A stretch of DNA of 64,000 nucleotides. Source: Lottia gigantea (taxonomy: Eukaryota; Mollusca; Gastropoda; Lottiidae). The translations under genes and the position numbers were made by a program. This document shows, one piece after another, positions 1 through 12,716 of this stretch (the first letter of the stretch is position 1; every line of letters begins with the position of its first letter). Location: contig NW_008708898.1 of assembly GCF_000327385.1 (NCBI RefSeq), positions 1,575,483-1,639,482 of the forward strand, in the 5' to 3' direction. A model generated the notes under the pieces. It was not told the DNA's origin. It saw nothing but the letters and a program-made list of their open reading frames with translations, and ran no database searches.

Positions 1-1552
1 CTTAAATATTACCACAAATAAAAACAAGAAAGGTTGAGATGGCTTCCATACATTAGAATGGCTTGAGATATCTTCTAGCGATATAGACTAGAAAGGTTGA
101 TATGTCTTCTAGAGATTGGGATTAGGAGGTTTAAATGTCTTCTAGGGATACCGATTGGAAAAAGTTCGAGATATCTTTCAGAGATATAGATTATATATAG
201 ATGAGAAAGATTTTTATATTTTCATATGTCTTACAAACAGTTTTTATCTTCTAGAGATTGAGATCGGTTTGAGATATCTTGTAGAGATATGGATTAGATT
301 TACTTGATAACGTTACCTGTATGTGTTCCGAAGCGTAGTATGTAATAAATGTAGAAGTAGTATATCCATATATCTTTTATATCCATATATGTTTTATGGA
401 TTAGAAAGGTTTGAGATAATGTCTAGAGATATATATTAGAAAGGTTGATATGTCTTCTAGAGATATAAATTAGAAAAGTTGAATTATCTTTTAGAGATAA
501 AGATTAGAAAGGTTTAATTGTCTTCTGGAGATATAGATTAGAAAGGTTGATATGTCTTCTAGAGATATAAATTAGAAATGTTTTAGATATATTGTAGAGA
601 TATAGATTAGAAAGGTTGATATGTCTTCTGGAGATTGAGATTGGAAATATTACGATGCCGATGCCGTCTAGGTCTTCTAGAAAGGTTGTAGATATCTTTT
701 AGAGATTGAGATTAAAAAGTTTAGATTTGACATCTTCTTGAAATATACATTAGAAAGGTTGATATTTCTCCTTGAGATATAGATTAGAGAAATTGTGGTA
801 TCTTCCATAGATTAGAAATGTTTGAGATATCTGGTAGAGATTGAGATTAGAAAATATAAATGTCTTCTTGAGATATAAATGAGAAAGGTTTGCGATAACG
901 TCTAGATATAAGAAAGGTTCAATTCATATTAGAAAAGTTCAGATGTCTTTTAGAGACATATACACGTAATAGAAAGGCTAATATGTCTCTCAGAGGTTGA
1001 GACTAGAAAGGTTTGAGATATCTTTCAGAGATTGAGACTAGAAAGGTTTGAGATATCTTTCAGAGATTGAGACTAGAAAGGTTGATATGTCCTCTAGAGA
1101 TATAGATAAGAAAGTTTGATATGCCCTCTGCAGATTGAGATTAGAAAGGTTTGAGATATCTTTTAGAGATTGAGATTAGACCGTTTAGATTTAATATCGT
1201 CTGGAAATATAGATTAGAAAGGTTGATATGTCCTCTGGAGATTGAGACTAGAAATTTTTTAAATATCTTTAAGAGCCTGAGATTAGAAAGTTTAGATTTG
1301 ATATCTTCTTGAGAGATATGTTAGAAAGGTTGATATGTCTTCTACAGATGAAGTCTAGAAAGGTTTGAGATATCTTATAGAGATTGATTAGAAAGGTTTG
1401 AGATGTCTTCTAGAGATTGATTAGAAAGGTTGAGATATCTTATAGAGATATATATTACAGGTTTTGAGATAACGTCTAGATATATAAATTAGGTTGAGAT
1501 GTCTTCTAAAGATTGAGATATTTTATAGAGATTGAGATTAGAAAATTTAGAC
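1..1552. repeat. Degenerate ~35 bp satellite or minisatellite array, open at the left edge
   Basis: The stretch is built almost entirely from diverged copies of a unit of about 33-37 bases, roughly AGAAAGGTTTGAGATATC followed by TTCTAGAGATTGAGATT. Several dozen copies follow one another. Two or three near-identical neighbours (about 1005-1080) suggest local recent duplication. Variants alternate between 'GATATGTCTTC' and 'GAGATATCTT' and between 'GATATAGATT' and 'GATTGAGATT'. The array begins before the window, so its full length is unknown. No open frame or gene is visible in it. Confidence 0.9.
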
Positions 1553-2589
1553 TGATTACAAATTAAGCAAAGGTAGATTAAGATCTAAGTTTGCTTTTAT
1601 TCGTTTCCGTTTTGATGTGCATGAAAACATTTAGGATACATCAGATTATGCGAATAATTTTTTGAAATCTTAAACAATATTTGATTATATGTTTGAGTCT
1701 GTAATCATTTACACGGGAAGTAGAATTCTTCAAAGGGAAATTAATTACTCCAAAGTAATTACTACCAATTACAAATCATGACGAATCTTAATCAATTCCG
1801 GATTTATAAGAAAACGTTCTTGACACGAGCGCGCATTGAAGGATACCGTACGTTACCGATACGATAGGAACATAAGGAGTTAATTGATTTTATGATTTAA
1901 TAAGCTTATCTAACAAAAACATTATGGTTATATTATTCTTTAACACTATTACAATACAGTTCAATTATTATAGTTAATACTAGAGTTTTTATATTGGAAA
2001 TCTGAATCAAAGAGTGTGTTAGTATAAATATTGCTTTATCATTACATACATACAGATATTTTCAGGAATTCGCGGTTGCTGTAAGGCATTTGTTCCCCAG
2101 ATTATTTTGAAAGTTGTGTTAAAGTATAGATAGGTATCATATTTTAATGACTAAATATTTAATTCGTTAGATTTTGAAACTTTAATGATGAGGCTTGGTC
2201 TTTAATGTGTAACATATTGGAACCGAATGCTAGTGCCTTCTAAACGTCAGCACAATTAAACTGTGACATTCATTGTTACAACACATGATGAAAATCTTAG
2301 TTTAAAGTGCATTAACTGAGGGAGATCTCCTATTTTTAATGATAAAAAATTGATTGTCATTGTGTATGAACTTCATCATATTTTAAGTAATTTAATAAAT
2401 AAGGGAACAAGTCCATATGTCACATCTATGGCGGGCGAAGCATCACGAGATGTGAGACGTTGGTTTCATGTCAACTCCTCAAGAAGATTGTAGTAAAATA
2501 TTGTAGATGTATGTCAAATAACCACATGATATCATCTATACAGAGAATAATCCCGGCACTTGCATTGTAATAGGCCACTCATGCCTGTT
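1553..2589. other. AT-rich flank between the satellite and the rx promoter
   Basis: No convincing coding exon, RNA gene or transposon is seen. The stretch contains scattered TAAT-type homeodomain sites and may hold upstream regulatory sequence of rx, but nothing specific can be assigned. Confidence 0.5.
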
Positions 2590-2760
2590 TTTCTAACTCT
2601 TACAGAGTGATCGGTGCGAGCTATGATTGGCCCGTAGGACGCTTATTTATCCGCAATTAATTTGCTCGGCTCCTCCCACCTTGTTAAGTTGGACAAGTAT
2701 TGTTAGCTTGTCTTGCCAATTCACGGTAGGGGGGCATCACCCTAAGGTAAAAATATTGTC
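2590..2760 (+). promoter_or_regulatory. Probable rx promoter: CCAAT box, CACC/GC-type box and TAATTA site
   Basis: About 200-370 bases before the rx start codon the base composition becomes locally GC-richer. An inverted CCAAT box (GATTGG near 2624), a TTAATTTGC/AATTAA homeodomain-type site (about 2655) and a CTCCTCCCACC box (about 2670) lie close together. The hbn upstream region has the same three kinds of site at a similar distance from its ATG. The motifs are seen directly; the promoter role is inferred and the transcription start site is not known. Confidence 0.45.
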
Positions 2761-2959
2761 AGACGCGCCTCAATCCATCCTTATTTTAAATTAAAGTAAA
2801 TTAGATAAAATAGACGATGAGTTGTGAGTAAAGAAGTGATCTGGTTTAGTCAATGATTAAAAGTGTGAAATATTAAGTGTGAACTTTATTAGACTAGCTG
2901 ATTAAAAACTTATAATTATTCAATATTTATTTCAAAATAGTTTAATAAGGAACAGAATT

Positions 2960-5900
2960 ATGAGTGCCACCACCATGAACGCTTCTACCACCAAGTTCCA
3001 CAGCATCGATGCTATATTAGGTTTAAAGGCTCGAGAAGGCTTAAGGGTTGGTATGACTGGTGAAGGTGGTGAGGGGCTGTCATCACGACCCCCTCATCAC
3101 AGAAGATTAACCTCATCTCCTGACTCAGGTAGGTAAACATTATATTTATAATGCAATTCTGTATGAAGTTAATATAGCAGTCAATATCTGTTGTATAAAA
3201 AATTAATTATCATCCCAGTCTAATGGTACAGATTTCAGAAATAAGGACTTGCCAAAAATTGCAATAGACACTTAAAGACATTTTGATATTTAGTTTTTGG
3301 TTTCTGTATCGGAACGAAATACAAATATAAGGTATTTAAAAGTATAGAAACTGTATAAACAACCTCAAACATCAATAAAATATGGATTTGACAACTGTAA
3401 ACTCTACATAATTATTTGTGTGTAAATAAAAATTCATAATCATTATAGATCAAATTGCAATTTATTCACTATTATATAGGTGTATATTATAGGTGTATAA
3501 TATCGTATTAGATTTTACATTATTCAGTTGATTGGCAAACAGCAGGAACTCAATTTAATGAGAGTTACTACCTTTTTTAAATCTGGAAAAAAAAATTAAA
3601 ACAAGTCAATGCTACAATAATTTATAAAATACTAAATAGACTTTATAAAGATTAAAATAGAAGTATCAGCAATCTTCTACAGGTAACTAACCTAATGAAT
3701 TTGACTTATTTCATATCATCATTTTATTTGGTCAGCTGTAACAATAATTTACACAGTGAAATCAAATCGTTGAAGGAATTGATCCGGATTGATTTTCGGA
3801 CAGTCACATGTATTACAGTTTTAATCTCGAATTAAGACATTTTGACCTCATGTTATGTTCTAAATCCACGATTAATTTACTAATCTACGTTAAGCAAGTT
3901 ATTTTATGTTCTGAAAATTAAAGGAATTTGTATTCCCTAATTCAATTTTCATTTTCAGCTGTATCTTCATATACAGTGTGGTGTAATAAAAGTATGATGC
4001 AAAAGTGATCTTTCATTCTTAAAGTTAGATGAATAAACAATGTATGGGTGATAAGCTTAACTAGGCTATCAAAGTGACGCAAAACGTGCCTTTATGGTCT
4101 AAATCCCGTTGTCTTTGTTAATGAGATATTGTTATTTTGGTGCTGAAGGTTGTCACTAGCCCTCTAATAAGGAAGAATATACAATGTGATGAATTAGTGA
4201 TCGGCATACTTTCAGACCTAACATACGATGCTTACTCTAGTAAATATCAAACGAAATAAAAACGTATAGAAACCAAATGAAATTAGTTTAAGATCCAACG
4301 AAAATTGCTCAAATTGCATCATTAAAAGGCAATCGTAGCATGCAAATAAACAAATTGTGTAGTATTTTCACGTTGAAATTTGTTATGGGGAATAACAGAA
4401 TTATCACTGGAAATCATTATTAAACAAACGAAAATGTATTTGTCAAACTTGTGAGAAATGTCACAAACTACGGGATGTATGGCCTATTATAGACTATTAA
4501 AGATGGGTTCCCTTATTTTCATTTATGAAAATGCTAATACATATATGAATAGAAAGTAAATGTGTTCTAATGAAATATGTCCATAATTAATTGATAATTA
4601 GCTAAATTAGAAGAGAATTACCAGCAAAATTGCAATGAGTGGCCGATCAAGAAAGGTCAAAAAGTTTTTTTTCGTTTATACAGACTGCAAATACATTAAA
4701 ATGTATGATTGGTTAAAATTATATTCAATAATAATAAAATGATAGGATTAAGAATACATGGTAATTCATTAGAAACACCAATTAATCTAATAGTTTCCTT
4801 AATTTGAAACTAAAAAAATAAGGAAAACCATCTTTAAAGAATATCAGATGATAGATTGTAAAAGTCAGTATATTGCATGTAATACTCTGATAAAGGTTGA
4901 AATTGTTTAGAAGCATAAAAACAAATAAGCTTCATATATATTCGTTTTTGCTACTGACCGGTAGGCACGGTTTAAAGATAAAGTGAAGCTATAAAACTTT
5001 ATTTTACTACGTAAAAATGCCTTTTATGGAAATAAAGTAAGTTGTAATTGATGTGAGAAAAACAAAAATGGACACAATACTACATGTATATATCTATAAC
5101 TACTAGAATATTATTTTTAAATAACATTTAGGAATTGTAAGTTGATATATGGACACTTAAAATTAAATTTCACGTTTCGACGGTTTAAATAGTGATTGTT
5201 GTTCCATAAATCTAGGCTCATATATCGAACTTTGTCATTTGTCATTTCACAGACTATTAATTTGAACAAAAAAAATCTACTATACAAACTGCCAATGCCA
5301 ATGCCTCGGAAATTAATAAATACACAGATTCTTCAAGTAAAAGTTCAAAACATTCATGATATTATTGAATCAACGTCGAAAAAAGAACAAAATAGGCCTT
5401 TTAAAATTATTGACCATGTTTTTTGAAAATCTTAGTGGTTTCGTAATTGAAGGTAATTGCTCCTTCATTGTGTCTTTAATTAAGAATTAGCAAACTGGTC
5501 ATTTCCAGACACAATACATCCTTTCAGTAATTAGAACTGTGAAGACTTGGAACTGGCATGTCAGAGACATGACAATAGATTGTCTCGTGTTAAGTGAGTA
5601 TTGTTCCTGCAAGTCTTCAAGCGATCCTTGCAGCATTTCCTGATTTCTTGATTCATTTTACTATTGTCATATGAGTTAAAACGTTCTATTACGTTTTCGA
5701 GACTATTACTATAATAGATCTGGTCGATTTTAAATCAACATTTATATTCAAAATTTGTTTTGTATTCTAAAGAAAAATAAGAACGGTTTTCAAACATATG
5801 ACCTAATAATTTTTTGTTATCTATTTATCCAGTGTTGCAAAAAACATCTAAAACTGCCAACATACAGGCTCGAAGCCAACCAAGTACTTCTGGGGTTGGG

Positions 5901-8900
5901 GGAGGAGGGGGGCAATCTCTAACCAAAAAGGGAGGGGGGCAGTTTAGGTACCCTCCTCCCCTCCCGGAAAACTTTGTGAATTGTTGCGAATTACAGTGGT
6001 GCTCTCTATATAGTTATTGCTATCTTTATTGGTGCCGAAGACGCCCATTGGAAGCCTGGAAACACGATTTTTTGAAGTCTGGGGACTTCCTCTAGAAAAT
6101 TTTAGAGAATTTAGCTCTCCAAAAGCTACTATTAATATGATGCAATTTCCCTCTAGTGACGTCATAAAACGCATTAGTTTTAGTGGATTTGCAAGAGCAA
6201 CAGACGCTGGAATGAAAATTGGAATTGTGCAAATTGATGCTATCAGTGTCCACGATACACATAAAAAGTTTAGAAAACCTCTTTACATGCCCTTTAAGGT
6301 TCAAGATTATTTGTATTGAGTCTGAGATGAGTCGCTTAGAAAATTTTGAGAATTAAACTCCCGGAAACGCAATTTCCTGACATTTACCGACGAATTTAAG
6401 GCTCAGGATTATTCATTTATAAGACTCCCCTTAAAAGAATTTTTTTTAGGGGGGACAAGATTACTTGGTGATGAGTCTGCTGACATAATCATAAGAAATG
6501 TGATCAGAAAAAAGTATCCAATTGAGGGTTGAAAGCGAAAATCGAAAAGGTTTTTATATTTTGCTGCAGATATACCATTCTGCCCTGGTTGCTTGTCTTT
6601 AATAAAGGCAGACATATTTTACTAATTTTCGGCATTCATAATTTTATCGGCTATAGTATTCATATTGCTTTATTTTAAAAGTTTGTTTTACATTAAAATT
6701 TCTGAACTGTCATCCCTTAAAAATAACATTTCAGAATAATTAATTTGTAATCGGCGAATTTCTTTAGGACACACATTTTGTTAATGCAGAAATATTTTCC
6801 TCGCAAATTATTCATACATGTGTTTTGTACCATAGATCATCATTGTAAATATAATTGTAATGAGCAATTTGGAAGACTAATTCATAGTCTAATCTTACTA
6901 AAAGTTATAAGATCGAGAAGAAAGTCTTTGTTGAGGAGCTCGTAATCTCGAACTGCTATCTTATCTTGAAAAATATTTTACTGCCAGTCACCGAAAAAAG
7001 GCTTCCACCGATCTTGGTTCTGATACCTTTGTTTAAGGGGAAATAATCGCCTAAGGTGCTGACATGTTAACGGAAGGGAGCTCAAGAGACACGTGCTGGC
7101 TTGCGTTGATTTCGGTCTTTGTTTAGAAATAAAAGGAGATCACCAATCAATAATCTGTGCTTGTCTTGAAGAAGTTTAGATGATATTAATTATTACTCCT
7201 CATCAATTGTGTTTTGAACAATTATTGCAAGTGACCACAGGCCTTGTGTTAAGTGTTAAAATTAGCCTTCTAGACTCAAATTCGTGACATATAGACTTGT
7301 TTTGAAACAACTATTTTACAGATTAATTCATTAATCTACGACAATTCCAAATCCTTCTGTACACAATATTCTAGTGTTACAGCTAAAACCAAAATTGTTT
7401 TTTAAAAAAAATGCGTCAATTTGGGGCTGTCGCTAGGTTAGATGGAATTCTTAGAATGTTATGACGTCCTTTGCTTGGTTTTGTTTGGAAATGTTGCTAT
7501 ATTTTTGACAGCTTGTGAAGGCCATCTTTCCTCGTTATTCCATCAAATCGATCCAGATGTAGATTGATAACGGTAAAAGATTAATGCCAAGAGCTTTGGA
7601 CAAGGTCAACAACTGACATTCGTATTAATTGTGGACATCTCTTTTTTCTGCTAACCAATATAACCAATATCAGGAATGGCTCTGCTTTTATCAACTTCTT
7701 TGTAGAAAGTTTTAATCATGGATTTTATGTATTCTCTGTATAACTGAATTTGAAATTCTCAAGGAAAGTTTGGCAGGTGCAGGCGGCAAAAACGTCAACT
7801 ATCAATGTTTCTTCTGAGGTCGACATAAACAGAGATGTCATTGCAACAATAAGATAATTACCCCTATTTTACTTGCTGGATATGAATTTATCAGTGTTTA
7901 AAAAGAATAATGTGTTTGCGACTCGAGTACTGAAGAGCGCCTCAGGGGAGATGATTCTGGATGATCAGGGATGAGGCTACAATGACAACCAAGTATGAAA
8001 TGCCTCATGTCGATCACCAAGGGACTAATTTAACCTTCAGAGCAACTCATTATAGCTGTATACACTCTATAACTTGTCAGTCCGGGGATTTGATAAATTC
8101 GTGCAATCTTTAATAATTTCATAGACTTAATATTGTATCTAGGCGTTTAGGCTTTAAAAGGACTGGCGTAGTGATAGATAGATTCTTTATAATATTATTC
8201 TTTAAAAGCCTTTGTTATCTTCTTGATTAAATTAGATGAAAGTGGATAATAGGGTAAACGTAAATTTCATGCTCAGATAATTTCAAAAAGCTGTTCTCGT
8301 TATGAAAGAAGTAAAAAATACAATGATGATAATTTGGCCGGCAGGCCTGTCATGAGGAACGGGGTAGGGGGTCGGTTGGGGCGGTGCTTCATCATGAGTG
8401 GGATCAAGTTACGGTGAATAGGTGCCTGAGTAAAGACCAAGAACGATTATCAAATAGACAGGCCTTTGTATCGGTGCCTGATGAATGCGTTTAGTGAATA
8501 AATGTTAATTGTAACGCGTTGAAGTATACTAAACTTAATTCAACTATTTAAAAAACTTAATATCTGAAACTATTTACACGAATCTAAATATTTAAAGAAG
8601 TAATTATGTGAAAGAATAGATGAATACGATTGTGGTACAGAAGTAGTATATGTCGCCTGTTAAAGAAATAAATAATTCGCCATTTGAAACATGTTACATT
8701 GTTCCTTTAAATTGACGTCGCGCCTCGACTAAATTCATAACAACTGCCAAAATATGAATATGATATTTTTATTCAGAAGACTATTTGAATATCGTCAGAT
8801 AAATCATCACGGGACTTGATTAATTTTAGGTTCAAATTGAATCAATTTGTTGAAACCTTTCTTCTGATAAAGAAAATTACCTTTCACCAGTTTAAAGCGT

Positions 8901-11900
8901 ATTGTTAACTGACTCAATAATGCAAGGAAAAAACGCTCCGAAGTCTTAATTAGAAATTAATTTCACGCAGAAGGAATCTAGACTATAGAAAACTTTGGTT
9001 AAATTCTTTTTTCTGTATTAACAAGATATAATTGGTATTTATGAAAATAATTTGAAATTGAAGAAGAGATTTAATTTTTGTTTACCTCATATTTTACAGA
9101 TGATCTTTTTTCTCAAGTATGAACATTCCAATTTTAAATTAATTTTTTTGTTAGGAAAGATAACGCTTATGTCTACAATGGAACCATTTCCTATTGAAAT
9201 GGATAAACCAAAATAATTTTGAAATAACTGGCATTCTGAAGTCATAATTGATAAATGATTGTTCAGTCAGCCATTACTCGCACCTTACAGATTATCCAGT
9301 ATCACTGCCATGGCATTTGTCTGATAAAAGCAGACCATTTGCTATTAAAGCAACATCTGCAAACTAATGAACGTCTAAAATCAAACTTCAGATCTCATGT
9401 TTTTCAAAATTAATGTTATTTCTCAAACATTGTCGACATTAACTAGATAAAGGAAAAACATTTTTAAAAAATCGGAAAACAGTAATCGTCTGAAGGTGCA
9501 CAAAGTATATATAATCTATGATATAATTATGACCAATTAAATTTATTGAAATGGATATATGAAATAAGTTGTGTGATTATCGGCACTATAGGTGTTCAGA
9601 TACCATTGTCAAGGCGTACTAAATACATGTAACTGAATGACAATCTGGTCAGAGTACATCTGTACGCTTGTCTAGAATAATTAACCGGTTACAATTGGAA
9701 TAGAAAACTCCGCATCTTAAATAACATCGGATACCAGATATCATCTTTTCGCTGCTAGATACGAGATCCTGACAAAAAAGCTGCCATAAATGGATAAATA
9801 CAATGCAAAAACGTTTATATTTGGTAATTAATATGTGTATTATGTTCTTGTTTTATTTTTGTAAACATTGCTACTCTTCAAAGAGAGGCTATATTTTGGA
9901 AATCAATTTCCTGGTTTTCATATAAATGTATACTTATATTCCTATTTCAGATCTAAATCTATCCAGAGACGAAGATGAAGGGCATGATAATTATGATCTG
10001 CAAGATGACGATGGTGACTTGGATGGTTCAGATGGTGGTGATAAAAAGAAACATCGTAGAAATAGAACAACATTTACTACTTATCAGTTACACGAGTTAG
10101 AAAGAGCATTCGAAAAATCCCATTATCCCGATGTTTACAGTCGAGAAGAACTCGCCATTAAAATCAACCTTCCAGAAGTGCGAGTACAGGTAGTTCTTCA
10201 TTCTAATTAAGCTAAATGAGTACAATCTGAAATATTAGCCTACAATTATCAGTTAATGTTTAATGATGGCCGGTTTCATCCCATGCTAACAAGAATGTTT
10301 TTAACACGGTATCATTGACGTAAATACAATACATACAAATAACTGCAGAAAAAACTTAATTTGACATTTTACCGACATAAGTTGAACATGATTTGAACTG
10401 AAAACTCTTTTTTTTCCATGAACTGACTGAGTGACCTCTCAAAAACATTCCAATGCTGTTTTTAGAAACTTGCTGTAAACAAACACTTTTTCACATCTCT
10501 TAAAATAATTTCAAAGAAGATCCAGAATCTTATTAAGCTTTTCGGAAAATTCAAGGAGTCATTTGATCCTATTTATTTCAAAGAATGTTTAATGAAAAAC
10601 TAATTGAGAAGACGGGACAATTCGTTGGGAACATGTGGGCTTGTAGTAACTTAGAGGGTGGCTTTCTCTAATGAATGAAAAAAATAACAATGCAGCAGAG
10701 AGCAAATTGAGGTCTATTGTAACTGCTGGTTAAAAGCCTATAAAGTAGAAATTAACATGTCGACGAAACCTGTTATTTTCACCCTAAATAACTTAAGCAG
10801 ATAAATTAGTTAGACATTGATGTTTAGTTCTTCTGATAGATCCCTAATTGAATAAAATAAGCCTCAATGATCAATTATCAAATTTGTAGAGAGCCAACCC
10901 TCCTCTAGATGTCTTCATAGTATCGTAATATTCCTTTAATATTATTAGACATGGTGTAATTGCCTTTTATCCCCTTTCATTCACCCATTAAATACCCTCA
11001 ACTCACTCGGTCTTCAACGAGACCAATTAGAAAAGCTATGCTGACGACTTCTTTTGGTGTGACGATTCAAACGACAGCTCGACGGGAGCTCGGTAACTCG
11101 GGCTAGTAGCTCTTCAAATACAACATCTTCACGAACTCATGACACAAGAAAACCAACAATTTAAAAATGTGGACCTTTGTGTCATAAAAATGGGGTTGGA
11201 CAATTTGTGACACCCATTCGGTCTGAATTTATAAAATGACAACGTTATTATTAGAAATGTAACTGTACACTATATGATAACCGTTATGATCTTCTTTGAT
11301 TTAGTTCATTAGCATCACAATTATTGTAAACATAACTTTAACCCTGTACCAGTGCCTTATATTGAATATTGTTACTCTTCAATCACCCTTATCACTAATA
11401 ATAGTTTTATTTATGCAGTACTATCTAAATCGTTGGTTGCAGACGCCATTTTTACTATTGTCATTTTGTTAGATAGCAAGTTCCATAAAAATCAGTTATT
11501 CATGTCTTGAATAAGGTTTGTTTCGACTACACATTTCGCGTATACTGCTCTTCAGAACTATGGTTTAACGAAGATGCTAATATTTTGGAAATAAGATATT
11601 AATTGGCCTCATGGTGTATTTTGGAGATTGAAGCTATTAAATGTTTAAGGTAGAATAAACGCTGTCTAAATTAACAATGTATTTAATGAAGGAAATAATT
11701 TGATGATAAACCATGTAGAAAATCAACATGATCATGTTTTTGTAAGTAGTTGCTGGAAATATTAGACCTCTTGAATAAATAGGGGGTGGTACATAATTAT
11801 CTAAATAAAGTTTCATATACTCAGAATTTATTTTTCTTATAAAACTTAATTCATATACGTACTAAATACTTAAAACTAAAAACAGCACACACTTTAAAAC

Positions 11901-12716
11901 GTGGATTTAAAAGATGATAAACGGCCTTTTAATTGAACCAAAAGCGTTAAATTCATACTCAAACCACAAAGACACAAACGTAAAGTTGTCAAATCTAGAT
12001 CTCCGGTAATTAATTTGGAAGATTTGCCCTTACACCAAGGGGAATTTAAGGATATAGATGATAAAGTCTAGAATAGATATGAACGTAATTCTTATAACGC
12101 ATTTTGACTTTATCTGTCTGACGCCGACTTTGTATAAATAATGTACGTCGCTTAATCAGACTTTTTATGATTTTAATTTGTTATTTTTCGTGTGTTTTAG
12201 GTATGGTTTCAGAATAGAAGAGCAAAATGGCGTCGCCAGGAGAAATTAGAAGGTGGTAAATGTTCTGATAATTATTCACTACCATCAGTTGGTAAATCAT
12301 TGAGTACCAGTATAGGAGGCACGGGACTACCAATAGATCCATGGTTAACACCACCAATAGTGAACGCCGTCAATCTTTCTGCATCTTTATCCGCGCCAGG
12401 CACTGCATCCATGGCGGCAGCCTTTCAAGGACTTCCACAAGGTTTCCCATCTCAAAGTGTTACATCATACTCCAGCTTCTTCCCGCCAGGATTTCCCATT
12501 ACATCTCAAGCTAATGCTTTTGCTGGAGTGTTTAATCCGTTAACTGCCCAATCTTGTCAAAACGACCAACTTGCTGCCAATATGATGAGTGTATTCAATC
12601 CTTTAATGGGGAGAGATCGCGATGACGACCCAAGGAATTCTAGTATAGCTGCTTTAAGATTAAAAGCTCGTGAACATCAAGAAGTGATTGAAAAGAAATA
12701 TCCCGGTGCATTATGA
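2960..12716 (+). CDS. rx: Retinal homeobox (Rx/Rax) PRD-class homeodomain transcription factor, three exons
   Basis: Exons are 2960-3128, 9951-10189 and 12201-12716, with GT-AG introns of 6.8 and 2.0 kb; phases join cleanly (phase 1, then phase 0) to give 307 residues. The N-terminus has the Rx octapeptide/eh1 motif FHSIDAILG (residues 13-21), a Groucho-type repressor motif. An acidic stretch follows (63-87), then the homeodomain at about 91-150 with R5, F8, the block [27 protein letters not shown], and [15 protein letters not shown] with Q50. The second intron splits the homeodomain between codons 46 and 47. The C-terminus carries an OAR motif ([13 protein letters not shown], about 283-295). 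Octapeptide, Q50 PRD homeodomain and OAR together identify Rx, an anterior neural and eye-field regulator acting in the nucleus. Start choice: the first ATG (2960) is used; the ATG at 2975 has a better Kozak context and is an alternative. AATAAA at 13349 is a candidate poly(A) signal. Confidence 0.95.
4501..4833. mobile_element. TTAA-flanked MITE, family A copy 1
   Basis: This is a 333 bp non-coding element flanked on both sides by TTAA (4497-4500 and 4834-4837). The terminal inverted repeats are AGATGGGTTCCCTTATTTT at the left and, read from the other end, AGATGGTTTTCCTTATTTT. A second copy with the same ends lies at 61813-62152 in the same orientation. TTAA target duplication is typical of piggyBac-type elements; the family assignment beyond that is uncertain because there is no transposase. 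Confidence 0.8.
5190..5265 (+). mobile_element. Penelope-like terminal repeat fragment
   Basis: The sequence starting AGTGATTGTTGTTCCATAAA and continuing through TATATCG matches the right terminal arm of the Penelope-like element at about 48500-48565. It is a solitary fragment in rx intron 1 with no coding part attached. Confidence 0.55.
5892..5965. other. G-rich block with G-quadruplex potential and a complementary C-rich tract
   Basis: Runs of four to six G occur at 5892-5912 and 5930-5939, followed by a CCCTCCTCCCCTCCC tract at 5951-5965 that can pair with them. The block is unusual in this AT-rich window. It may be the end of an old repeat or a structured element; no gene is implied. Confidence 0.5.
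10190..12200 (+). other. rx intron 2
   Basis: This 2.0 kb intron splits the homeodomain codons 46 and 47, the same place as in hbn and in the divergent homeobox gene at 54 kb. The interior is AT-rich, without recognisable exons or transposons. Confidence 0.85.

Larger units (their letters stand above)
3129..9950 (+). other. rx intron 1, with transposon pieces and possible regulatory DNA
   Basis: This 6.8 kb intron has GTAGGT at its donor and TTTCAG at its acceptor. It holds a TTAA-flanked MITE (4501-4833), a Penelope-type terminal fragment (5190-5265) and a G-rich block (5892-5965). GC-richer islands at about 7015-7130 (including CACGTG) and 8330-8500 could be enhancers. The short open frames at 5196-5426 and 5814-6615 show no recognisable protein family and are treated as chance or repeat-derived. 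Confidence 0.7.

Noticed and set aside
5814-6319. Overlapping frames of 93-100 codons in rx intron 1
   Set aside because: They overlap on both strands, start inside a G/C-run repeat and match no family.
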